Source of the DNA: Pseudomonadota bacterium
GTDB taxonomy: Bacteria > Pseudomonadota > Gammaproteobacteria > Burkholderiales > SG8-39
Reading direction: 5' to 3'
Length of the DNA stretch: 57,163 nucleotides
Assembly: GCA_026399375.1 (NCBI GenBank)
Contig: JAPLRD010000220.1
Location: 7,261-64,423 of the forward strand
Positions 17,896 through 25,173 of the stretch are shown in pieces. Position numbers and translations under genes: made by a program. The notes beneath the pieces are model-generated. The model ran no database searches, was not told where the DNA came from, and worked only from the letters and a program-made list of their open reading frames with translations. Numbering within the stretch: the stretch's first letter is position 1; each line of letters opens with the position of its first letter.

Positions 17896-18395
17896 CAGTT
17901 GCTCCTGTCCCTGAACTTGCGCGCGGTCTTGATCACCTCGGCGAAGATCTGCAGCGCGAGCAGGGTGAACGCAATCAGGAACACGATGCGAAACGGCCAT
18001 ACCGGCAGGTTCATCGCGGACTGGCCGCTGTGTTCGTTGCGCAGGTAGCCGGTGGCGAGGTGCTGGAACAGGGCGTAGGTCAGCCACAGCATCAGTGGCA
18101 GGGTGACGCAGTAGCCGAGCAGGTCGATCACGGCGCGGGTGCGCGGCGCGAACTTGCCGCTGAATATGTCGATGCGGATATGCTCTCCCGCCTGCAGTGT
18201 AAAGGCCATGGCGAGCAGGAAGTGAGAGCCGGTCAGCATGTAGCCGATTTCGTAGGCCCAGATGGTAGGCGCCCCCATGAGGTAGCGGGCGAAGACTTCG
18301 TAGCAGGTGGCGAGTACCAGCGGCACGAGGGCAAGGGAGGCGATGATGCCGACGCTTCCGGTAATGCGTTCTATGCTTCTTATGAGCGCGTTCAT
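17895..18395 (-). CDS. dctQ: TRAP transporter small permease (DctQ family), transporter 2
   Basis: The product is a 166 aa protein with four transmembrane helices. The family motif LQAGEHIRIDIFSGKFAPRT is present between helices 2 and 3. The start MNALIRSIERITGS at 18395 lies 73 nt downstream of the dctP stop, across a terminator-like hairpin at 18425-18457. The stop overlaps the dctM start by one base. Second subunit of TRAP transporter 2. Confidence 0.94.
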   Translation of the reverse strand: MNALIRSIERITGSVGIIASLALVPLVLATCYEVFARYLMGAPTIWAYEIGYMLTGSHFLLAMAFTLQAGEHIRIDIFSGKFAPRTRAVIDLLGYCVTLPLMLWLTYALFQHLATGYLRNEHSGQSAMNLPVWPFRIVFLIAFTLLALQIFAEVIKTARKFRDRSN

Positions 18396-18424
18396 CGCGC
18401 AATTCTCCCCGGTGGTTTTCGCAA

Positions 18425-18457
18425 AAGAACGGGGCGCTTGCGCGCCCCGGCGTTCTT
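18425..18457 (-). terminator. Intercistronic hairpin between dctP and dctQ of TRAP 2
   Basis: In transcript direction the stem is AAGAAC + GGGGCGC closed by a GCAA loop, with a three-base bulge, and the 3' side runs into TTTTGC. It resembles an intrinsic terminator or RNA-stability hairpin. Placed just after the binding-protein gene, it could let more DctP than membrane subunits be made, a common arrangement. Confidence 0.6.
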
Positions 18458-18468
18458 GTTCCGCTTGG

Positions 18469-19530
18469 CTACTCTTTCACCTTGACCGTGCGCCAATGTT
18501 CCGCGCCTTTCCACAGCAGGTCGAAGTCCTTCTGGCTCTTGAATACCTTGGCGAACCAGGGATGGGTCGTGTCTTTCGCCTGTTTCTCGGCCCAGTCCAG
18601 GCCGATCTTGCGCCCGGCGTACTGCACCTCGGGGTCGAGTTCGATGATGGTATTGCCGGCCTTCCTGTAGAAGTCCAGCGCCTTGGCGTCTTCCTGTCCG
18701 ATCCTGAGCCAGCTCTCGAAGGTCACCAGCTTGGCCACCAGCTCGAATAGCTTCTTGTCCGAGGCCGACAGCTTCGCCCATGCTTCCTTGTTGATGCACA
18801 ACTCGAACGGAGCGGTGGGTTGGTGCACACCGGGGTAAATAATGTATTTCGCGATCTTGTGGAACCCCATGGAGATGTTTTCATACAATGTGCCCCATTC
18901 CGTCGCGTCGATGGCGCCGCGTTCGAGCATCGGATAGACGTCGCCGCCGGCGGTGGTCACCGGCGCCGCGCCCAGGTCCTTGGCCATTTCCAGCCAGGCT
19001 CCTGCCGTGCGTATCTTCAGGCCCTTCAGGTCGGCCAGAGTCTTGACGGGTTTGCGCGAATGCAGAAAGGCCTCGGCCGTGCGGATGAACAGCGGAAACG
19101 AAATGATGCCCTCGGTTTCTTCGCGGAACTGGCGCTCCAACTCTGCACCGCCGCCCTCGTAGATCCAGTGCAGCATGCGCTCGGTGTCGAAGGATCCGGC
19201 GTAGCCTCCGAACAGCACTGCGGTCGGGTCCTTGCCCCAGTCGTAGCCCATCCAGGTATGGCCCAGTTCGGCGACTCCGTTTTTCACCGTTTCCGGAACT
19301 TTCAGGGCGTTGCCCAGCGCGCCGCCCGGAAAGACCTGGATCTTGATGCGGCCGCCGGAGAAGAACTCCATTCTTTCTGCAAACGCCTTGGAGCCCAGCT
19401 CCATCAATGGGCCGCCCGGCCAGCCGGTGGCCATCTTCCAGTTGTATGTCGCGCCCTGCGCGTTGGCCGCGGCAGGAACCGCCAGCGCCGCAGCTGCGGC
19501 GCCAATCTTCAGAAAATCGCGCTTTTCCAT
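18469..19530 (-). CDS. dctP: TRAP transporter substrate-binding protein (DctP/TakP-like), transporter 2
   Basis: This is a 353 aa periplasmic binding protein. MEKRDFLKIGAAAAALAVPA is an arginine-led signal ending at ANAQG. It resembles TakP-type keto-acid binders: YNWKMATGWPGG at the mature N-terminus, the ligand-arginine region GLKIRTAGAWLEMAKDLGA, TTAGGDVYPMLERGAIDATEW and FHKIAKYIIYPGVHQPTAPFE. It is first in the ten-gene leftward operon, which starts after operator site B at 19616-19634. By analogy the ligand is probably a carboxylate or keto acid, but this is inference. Confidence 0.94.
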   Translation of the reverse strand: MEKRDFLKIGAAAAALAVPAAANAQGATYNWKMATGWPGGPLMELGSKAFAERMEFFSGGRIKIQVFPGGALGNALKVPETVKNGVAELGHTWMGYDWGKDPTAVLFGGYAGSFDTERMLHWIYEGGGAELERQFREETEGIISFPLFIRTAEAFLHSRKPVKTLADLKGLKIRTAGAWLEMAKDLGAAPVTTAGGDVYPMLERGAIDATEWGTLYENISMGFHKIAKYIIYPGVHQPTAPFELCINKEAWAKLSASDKKLFELVAKLVTFESWLRIGQEDAKALDFYRKAGNTIIELDPEVQYAGRKIGLDWAEKQAKDTTHPWFAKVFKSQKDFDLLWKGAEHWRTVKVKE

Positions 19531-19615
19531 GCTTCCCCTCCTGATGATGAAATGACGTTCAATCCGGTCGCCGCCTGCCCGATGCTCTTATGTGGCACGG
19601 TTCGCTGACGGTTGG

Positions 19616-19634
19616 TGATATATCAACTATATGT
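19616..19634. promoter_or_regulatory. Island operator site B
   Basis: The sequence TGATATATCAACTATATGT lies 86 nt upstream of the dctP start at 19530. It shares the 10-bp palindrome TGATATATCA with site D at 27294. It is the only copy in front of the ten-gene operon 19530 to 8294. No FNR-type box was found here. Confidence 0.6.
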
Positions 19635-19718
19635 CTGGCAATCGTACTCGCCCATTGCGGCCTTTTCAAGCTGTGGCTGCAAAATCTGAAGCCATGCGCT
19701 GAAGCTGCGCTACCCGGA

Positions 19719-21629
19719 TCAGCGCTTCATCAGCCGCTTGGCGACCTCCACCGCCTCGCCGGCGTCGCCCGCGTAGCCGTCGGCACCGATATCGTGCGCG
19801 AACTTCTCGTTGACTGCGGCCCCGCCCACGATCACTTTCACCTGATCGCGCAGGCCGTTTGCCTTCAGCGCCTCAATGACTTTGCCCATCTCGGCCATGG
19901 TCGTGGTCAGCAGCGCCGACAGGCCGACGATATCCGGCTTGTATTCCTGCACGCCCTTGACGAAAGCTTCAGGCGCCAGGTTGATTCCAAGGTCTTTCAC
20001 CTCGAATCCCACGCCGCGCAGCATGGTGACCACCATGTTCTTGCCGATGTCGTGAAAATCGCCGCGCACGGTGCCGACCAGCGCCTTGCCCGTCACTTCG
20101 TTTCTGGCCGCGGCCAGATGCGGCTCCAGCACTTTCAGGCCTTCGTTCATCGCCCGCGCCGACAGCAGCACCTGCGGAATGAACAATTCGCCGGTGCCGA
20201 ACCTGACGCCGATGGCCTGCATGGTGTCGAGCATGCCGCGATCGAGGATGTCCTTGGCCACCAGTCCTTTGTCGAGCAGGGCCTGCACGTGCGCCGCGAT
20301 CTCCTTGTGCCTGCCTTTGTTTACGTCCTCCTGCACCTGCTTGTAATCCTCTGCAGCCACTGCGGCGGGCGCGACCTGGACTTTGGCATGTTCAAGTTGA
20401 GCCGCGCTTACGGGCCGCGCGGCACCGGCTGTGAGCGGAAGCCTGGCTTCCTTCTCCACACGTTCGCCTATGCGGATCAGGCGCTCGAACACTGCATTGG
20501 GCGGAGTGGTGTCGGCGATGCCGAGGACGAAGCGCTTCCCCGGCGCGATCGCCTTGAATAGATGGTCGAGGTACGCCTCGAAGTCCTCGTCCGTGGCCGA
20601 TTCCGCCAGCAACAGGTTCGAGGGTATGCCGCCGAAGATGGTGAGCTTGTCGCTCCAGCGGCGGTAATACTCCTCGATCGTCACCTTGGTCATGGGAAAC
20701 GGGCAGATGGCTTCGGCGACGTTCATCCCCGAATCGCGGATCAGATCCATCAGGCCGAAGTTTTCGCCGTCGCAGTGCACCACCGCGACTTTGCCGTTTT
20801 CGCCCAGCCTGGCCGATGCCTTGCGGATCCAGGGCGTGATCTCCTTCTCGAAATATTCCGGGTAGGTGATCATGTCGTCCACGTTCGCGCCCCACAGCAC
20901 CAGTTCGGCCGGGGAGTCGGCGATGATGCTCAGCCCCTGCTCGAAGAAGTGCCCCATGCTGTCGGCCAGGGCGCGCATTTCCTTCTGGCAGTCGTTGTAG
21001 TGGAAATAGAAATCGGTGGCGTCGAGGAATTCCTTCTGGATGTGGTGCATGGGCGAGCATGCCAGCCCGATCATGGTCCCGGGAACCCCGTCATCGCCGA
21101 CGTATTTCTGCCAGGCGCGAAAGCGCTCGAAACTCGGCACCAGCGTGATGTTCTCGAACAGGTAGCCCACCACCTTGTAGTCCTCGGGCCGCTTGATCAC
21201 GTGCTCCTCGATCCAGGTGATCGAAGCGCCGGAGCGGCGCATTTCGTCCGAGTACATGGTCTTGGTGCTGACGCTGCCCACCGGCGTATGGTAAATCACG
21301 GTGGTGTAGTCGCCTTCGCGCTTTACCTCGATGTCGATCGACGGCGCGAATTTGTAGTCGAACACCATCTCCTTCAGACGGTAGATGCCGAGCGCGCGGT
21401 GCAGGCTGTCATCCGGGTGGTCCAACTGCAGGAATTCGGGCACGATCTTGTGCAGCGCCCAGCCCTGGGCGCGCGAAATTTCATCCTGCGTCCGTCCGCG
21501 ATGCTGCTTGGGCAGGGTATCGAACGCGAGATTCGCGTTGTACCAGAGGTCGATGCGCGGCACGTAGGGGAGGGTGTCCGGCATCTCCCCCTTCAGTGCC
21601 GCCAGAATTCTTTGCTTGTGGGTCGACAT
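19719..21629 (-). CDS. CmuA-like methyltransferase/corrinoid fusion protein 2
   Basis: This 636 aa protein has the same two-domain layout as the one at 13546 and is clearly its paralogue: both open M-x-THK-x-R and contain PYVPR-(I/L)-DLWY. The corrinoid motif is DFHDIG (524-529), SAL 41 residues later and GG 28 residues after that. The catalytic-domain metal region is VHCDGEN (His285, Cys286, Asp287) with Cys309 in ICPFP. The start at 21629 follows TATCAAGGAG. It forms its own transcription unit under a perfect FNR-type box (21727-21740) and operator site C. The methyl donor is unknown; chloromethane, methoxy or N-methyl substrates are all possible. Confidence 0.88.
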   Translation of the reverse strand: MSTHKQRILAALKGEMPDTLPYVPRIDLWYNANLAFDTLPKQHRGRTQDEISRAQGWALHKIVPEFLQLDHPDDSLHRALGIYRLKEMVFDYKFAPSIDIEVKREGDYTTVIYHTPVGSVSTKTMYSDEMRRSGASITWIEEHVIKRPEDYKVVGYLFENITLVPSFERFRAWQKYVGDDGVPGTMIGLACSPMHHIQKEFLDATDFYFHYNDCQKEMRALADSMGHFFEQGLSIIADSPAELVLWGANVDDMITYPEYFEKEITPWIRKASARLGENGKVAVVHCDGENFGLMDLIRDSGMNVAEAICPFPMTKVTIEEYYRRWSDKLTIFGGIPSNLLLAESATDEDFEAYLDHLFKAIAPGKRFVLGIADTTPPNAVFERLIRIGERVEKEARLPLTAGAARPVSAAQLEHAKVQVAPAAVAAEDYKQVQEDVNKGRHKEIAAHVQALLDKGLVAKDILDRGMLDTMQAIGVRFGTGELFIPQVLLSARAMNEGLKVLEPHLAAARNEVTGKALVGTVRGDFHDIGKNMVVTMLRGVGFEVKDLGINLAPEAFVKGVQEYKPDIVGLSALLTTTMAEMGKVIEALKANGLRDQVKVIVGGAAVNEKFAHDIGADGYAGDAGEAVEVAKRLMKR

Positions 21630-21696
21630 GGTTTCTCCTTGATAGCAGTCTGGATCGCGTGGTCGTGGTCAGGCGAACTCACCGCGTGATGCTGCG

Positions 21697-21715
21697 AAAC
21701 ATATCAGCAACATAT
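21697..21715. promoter_or_regulatory. Island operator site C
   Basis: Read on the plus strand the site is AAACATATCAGCAACATAT. In gene direction it gives CTCATATGTTGCTGATATG, nearly the same as site F (CTCATATATCACTGATATA), with both halves at the same spacing. It is about 70 nt upstream of the CmuA-like gene at 21629 and 11 nt downstream of an FNR-type box. Confidence 0.65.
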
Positions 21716-21726
21716 GAGTTGCCTAT

Positions 21727-21740
21727 TTGATGTGAATCAA
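21727..21740. promoter_or_regulatory. FNR/ANR-type binding box upstream of CmuA-like gene 2
   Basis: TTGATGTGAATCAA matches the TTGAT-N4-ATCAA consensus perfectly. In gene direction, eight bases separate it from the CTCATAT of operator C, exactly as at 30732. If the -10 element is the TATGTT inside the operator, the box is centred close to -42, the class II activator position. Low-oxygen activation is inferred. Confidence 0.7.
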
Positions 21741-21779
21741 CATGAATGCAGGTTGCCAGCCGGCGCCCGGTTCGCCTGG

Positions 21780-22487
21780 TCAGGCAGCGCCACTGATAAC
21801 GCGCATCACCGCCGGATCCGCCTTGGCGGCGCCTGGTGTGCCGGCGAAAATGATCTCTCCCCGCTCGAGGACGTACAAGCGATCGGCGTAATCCGGAATA
21901 TGGTGGATATTGGACTCCGCCATCAGAATGCCGTGGCCAAGTTTGCGGATCGAGGCCACGCCTTCGCTGATGGTGGGAATAATCGCCGGAGACAGGCCTT
22001 CGAATGGTTCGTCGAGGAGCAACAGTTCCGGATCAAGCGCAAGCGCGCGCGCGATGGACACCATCTTGCGTTCGCCGCCGGAGAGTTGCATTCCCCCGCG
22101 CGACGCATATTGCTTCAGCTTCGGAAAAATCTGATATGCGAGTGCAATGCGCTCCTGGGCCGGCCGGGAACTTCGGCGCGTCCATGTCGGCAATTCGATG
22201 TTTTCCGCTACGCTGAGGTCGCCATAGACCTCGCTTTCTTCCGGCGCGTAGCCGACGCCAAGCTGCGCGATGCGGTCAGTGCGCATACCGCCGATCTGCT
22301 TTCCGAGATACTCGATGTTTCCCGACACCGGCCGCAGGAATCCCATTATGGTGCGGAAACTGGTGCTCTTGCCGGCGCCATTTCGGCCAATGAGGCACAC
22401 CAGTTCACCGGCGTCTACCGTCAGTGATATTCCGCGCAGAATGCGGCTGCTCTGGATATCGACGACGAGATCGTGAATGGCCAGCAT
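21780..22487 (-). CDS. livF: Branched-chain-amino-acid-type ABC transporter ATPase (LivF)
   Basis: This 235 aa ATPase belongs to the HAAT (Liv) transporter family. Walker A is IGRNGAGKSTSFRTIMG, the signature LSGGERKMVSIARALALDPE and Walker B LLLLDEPFEGLSP, the last being typical of LivF. The start at 22487 immediately follows the livG stop (TAA then ATG), so the two are translationally coupled. It is the last gene of the leftward operon hydroxylase-SBP-livH-livM-livG-livF starting near 27.3 kb. The family also imports amides, urea and aromatic acids, so the substrate is open. Confidence 0.95.
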   Translation of the reverse strand: MLAIHDLVVDIQSSRILRGISLTVDAGELVCLIGRNGAGKSTSFRTIMGFLRPVSGNIEYLGKQIGGMRTDRIAQLGVGYAPEESEVYGDLSVAENIELPTWTRRSSRPAQERIALAYQIFPKLKQYASRGGMQLSGGERKMVSIARALALDPELLLLDEPFEGLSPAIIPTISEGVASIRKLGHGILMAESNIHHIPDYADRLYVLERGEIIFAGTPGAAKADPAVMRVISGAA

Positions 22488-23252
22488 TTAGATTCCCTGC
22501 GGCTTCTTGCCGACGATGGCGGCGACGATGTCCGCATCGGCAAAAAACTCCTTGGGCGGAAGGTCGGCCAGCACGCGCCCTTCCTGCAGGGCGACTATGC
22601 GGCTCGAATATTCTGCTACCAGGTCCATGTCGTGTTCAATCAGGATGATCGCTTTGACACCCGCCTTTTTCGCCGCGTCGACCAGGGTCCTCATGATGCC
22701 GTGCTTGTCTCCGGTCGATACTCCGCTGGTCGGTTCGTCCAGCAGTATCACTTCAGGTACCAGCGCGAAGGCGCTGGCGATATCGAGCAGCTTCTTTTCG
22801 CCCTGGGAAAGCAGGCGCGCCTCGCTTTCCAACTTGCCTTCCAGGCCGAATATGGACGCGACCTCACGCACGCGGTCCCGTATCGCTGCGTCGCCTGAAA
22901 GGCTCGCAAACAGGCTGAGGCTCTTTTCGGTTTGGGATACGACGGCGGTGGCTATGGTTTCGGCCACGGTCAGAGCCGGAAATATGTGGACCAACTGAAA
23001 CGCACGCGCCATGCCGAGCTTCGACAGGCGCACCGGCCCGATGCCCGCGATGTCATGGCCCTTGAATTCGACCCGTCCGGAGGTAGGGTGCAGCAGTCCG
23101 GTCAGAACATTGACCAAAGTCGTCTTGCCCGCGCCGTTGGGTCCGACTATGGACACGAGTTCGCCCGACTCCACCTTGAGCGAGACGTCGCTCAAGGCAA
23201 CGAAGGTTTCGTATGCTTTGGAGACGGCGTAAGTCTGGATCAGCGCGGTCAT
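22488..23252 (-). CDS. livG: Branched-chain-amino-acid-type ABC transporter ATPase (LivG)
   Basis: The product is a 254 aa ATPase. The start at 23252 (MTALIQTYAVSKAYETF) overlaps the livM stop by ATGA; the longer open frame upstream is a shadow of livM. Walker A is VGPNGAGKTTLVNVLTG, the signature is LSQGEKKLLDIASAFALVPE, a LivG-type variant with SQGEK rather than SGGQ, and Walker B is VILLDEPTSGVS. The switch region is ILIEHDMDLV. It partners LivF in the same complex. Confidence 0.94.
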   Translation of the reverse strand: MTALIQTYAVSKAYETFVALSDVSLKVESGELVSIVGPNGAGKTTLVNVLTGLLHPTSGRVEFKGHDIAGIGPVRLSKLGMARAFQLVHIFPALTVAETIATAVVSQTEKSLSLFASLSGDAAIRDRVREVASIFGLEGKLESEARLLSQGEKKLLDIASAFALVPEVILLDEPTSGVSTGDKHGIMRTLVDAAKKAGVKAIILIEHDMDLVAEYSSRIVALQEGRVLADLPPKEFFADADIVAAIVGKKPQGI

Positions 23253-24214
23253 GATCCGGATTTCCGCGAAAACAGGCGTGCACTCAGGTCGGTTGCCAGC
23301 CCCATCAGGCCGCGTGGGAACAGTATCACCATCAGCAGTAGCACGACACCCATGAAAAAGCGCCAGTACTGCGTTGCCGACATCAACTGGTCTTGCAGGA
23401 GGATAAAGCTGAATGCGCCGAGTATCGGGCCGAAAAAGTTGGCGAAGCCGCCTAGCAGCATCATGAATATCATGTGGCCCGAGTGCGTCCAGTACGCGAG
23501 TTCCGGGTCGGCAAGGCCCGTGGGTATTGCCAGGAGGGCGCCGCCGATGCCGCAATAGAATGCCGAAATCAGGAAGGCGCCGAGGCGGAAACGGTGCACC
23601 GAGACCCCGAGATATTCGGCTTTGCGCGGATTCTCGCGCAAGGCACGCAGGTGCAAGCCGAAGGGCGAGTGCACGATGCGCCACATGACGAACCCTGCGG
23701 CGATCAATAGCACGAGACAGTAATAATAATAAGGCCCGATGAGGTAGGAGGTCTTGTCCAGTTCGGCGTGCTCCATGCCGAGCAGGGTCGGGCGCACCAC
23801 GCGTATCCCGCTGTCACCGCCGGTGATGTCGTAGAACTTGAAGAGGAAGGAATGGAACAGCATGCCGAAGGCGAGGGTGAGCATGCCGAAGAAGATGCGC
23901 ACGTAGCGCACCGAAAGCAGCCCGACCGGGATGGCGATGGCGGTGGCGGAAATGCCGGCGGTGAGCAATACTACTTCCAGGCTCCTGATGCCGAGTTTGC
24001 TGGTCATCACCGCCGTGGCATAGGCGCCTATGCCTACGAACATTGCGTGGCCGAATGAGAGCAGCCCGGTGTAGCCGAATAGAAGGTTCAGGCCGAGCAG
24101 CGCAATGCCATAGGCGAATGCCGGCAGCACCAGTGTCGTGTAGTACGGTGACGCCAGACGCGGCAATATCAGCAGCGCAACGAGCAGGACGCCAAGCACC
24201 AGGTTGCGCTTCAT
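23249..24214 (-). CDS. livM: Branched-chain-amino-acid-type ABC transporter permease (LivM)
   Basis: This 321 aa membrane protein has about eight to nine helices. LivM signatures are GLNLLFGYTGLLSFGHAMFV near the N-terminus and the coupling segment LRALRENPRKAEYLGVSVHR. The stop overlaps livG, and its own start overlaps the livH stop by ATGA, which indicates tight coupling of the four membrane/ATPase genes. Confidence 0.95.
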   Translation of the reverse strand: MKRNLVLGVLLVALLILPRLASPYYTTLVLPAFAYGIALLGLNLLFGYTGLLSFGHAMFVGIGAYATAVMTSKLGIRSLEVVLLTAGISATAIAIPVGLLSVRYVRIFFGMLTLAFGMLFHSFLFKFYDITGGDSGIRVVRPTLLGMEHAELDKTSYLIGPYYYYCLVLLIAAGFVMWRIVHSPFGLHLRALRENPRKAEYLGVSVHRFRLGAFLISAFYCGIGGALLAIPTGLADPELAYWTHSGHMIFMMLLGGFANFFGPILGAFSFILLQDQLMSATQYWRFFMGVVLLLMVILFPRGLMGLATDLSARLFSRKSGS

Positions 24215-25092
24215 TCTTGCGGCTTTCCAAAAAGGCCCGCCGGCCGCAGCAGCAGCACCAGGATCACCACCAGATAGATCGACAGCATTTCCAGTTCTGC
24301 GTAGAACGTAATCGCCGCCGCGCGCATCAGACCGACGATCAATGCGCCGGCAAGCGCACCGCGCATGCTGCCCAGACCCCCGATCACCACCACGGCGAAA
24401 GCTTCGACCACCAGTTCCACCGACATGTCGAGAGAGGCGGCCGCGGTCGGCACTACCAGCGCGCCGCCGACCGTCCCCAGCAGGGTGCCGAGGGTGAACA
24501 CGGTCGAATACACCCAGCGCACGTCCACGCCCAGAGCGGCGCTCATGTCGCGGTTTTCGGCGGTGGCGCGCAAAATCCGCCCGTAGCGGGTGCGCTGCAG
24601 GAACCAGCCGATACCGGCGGCGATGGCGATGCTCGCGAGGATGACCAGCACGTTATAGGTGGGGAAGGACACGCTGCCCAGCGTCAACTTGCCATAGGCC
24701 ATGGAGAGGTTGCCCATCTGCTGCGGGTTGGCACCCCAGAAAAAGCGCAGCACGTCCTGGAATATCAGCAGCAGCGAAAATGTGAGCAGAAGCTGGAAGC
24801 TCTCGTCGCGCTTGTACACCGTGCGCAGCAGCAACTCTATGAAAGGGCCGATCGCTGCCATGGCGACGCCGGCGAGCAACAGCACCGGCAGAAACAGGCT
24901 GGGCGGCATGCCGGCTTTCACCGCCCAGCCTACGGCGCTGACGCCGAAGTAGGCGCCCAGCGCATAAAACGAACCACATGCGAGATTGACGATTTTCTGC
25001 ACCCCGAAAACGAGTTGCAGGCCCGCCGCCACGAGAAACAGCACCGACGCATGGAAAATGCCGCCGAGCAGGACGTCGAAGAACGAGGTCAA
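24211..25092 (-). CDS. livH: Branched-chain-amino-acid-type ABC transporter permease (LivH)
   Basis: The product is a 293 aa membrane protein. LivH features are the N-terminal helix region GLQLVFGVQKIVNLACGSFY, the coupling loop ILRATAENRDMSAALGVDVR and the GGLGSMRGALAGALIVGL segment near the C-terminus. The start at 25092 is 82 nt from the binding-protein stop, across a stable hairpin at 25121-25151. Confidence 0.95.
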   Translation of the reverse strand: MTSFFDVLLGGIFHASVLFLVAAGLQLVFGVQKIVNLACGSFYALGAYFGVSAVGWAVKAGMPPSLFLPVLLLAGVAMAAIGPFIELLLRTVYKRDESFQLLLTFSLLLIFQDVLRFFWGANPQQMGNLSMAYGKLTLGSVSFPTYNVLVILASIAIAAGIGWFLQRTRYGRILRATAENRDMSAALGVDVRWVYSTVFTLGTLLGTVGGALVVPTAAASLDMSVELVVEAFAVVVIGGLGSMRGALAGALIVGLMRAAAITFYAELEMLSIYLVVILVLLLRPAGLFGKPQE

Positions 25093-25120
25093 TTGTTTGT
25101 TCCGGTGTGAAAACCGAGAG

Positions 25121-25151
25121 GCGGGCGGACCCCGGAGGGGAACCCGCCCGC
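25121..25151 (-). terminator. Intercistronic hairpin between binding-protein gene and livH
   Basis: The stem GCGGGCGG / CCGCCCGC encloses a second small stem CCCC / GGGG. In transcript direction it is followed a few bases later by GGTTTTC. It is located like the hairpin after dctP at 18425, directly after a binding-protein gene, and may likewise raise the binding protein relative to the membrane subunits. Confidence 0.55.
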
Positions 25152-25173
25152 TACCGCGATTGGTTGATTCGGC

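Noticed and set aside
16483-18048. A 521-codon open frame on the plus strand opposite the TRAP dctM gene
   Set aside because: The product is almost only His, Arg, Gln, Asp and Glu, the usual antisense reading of a GC-rich membrane-protein gene. It has no ribosome site or domain.
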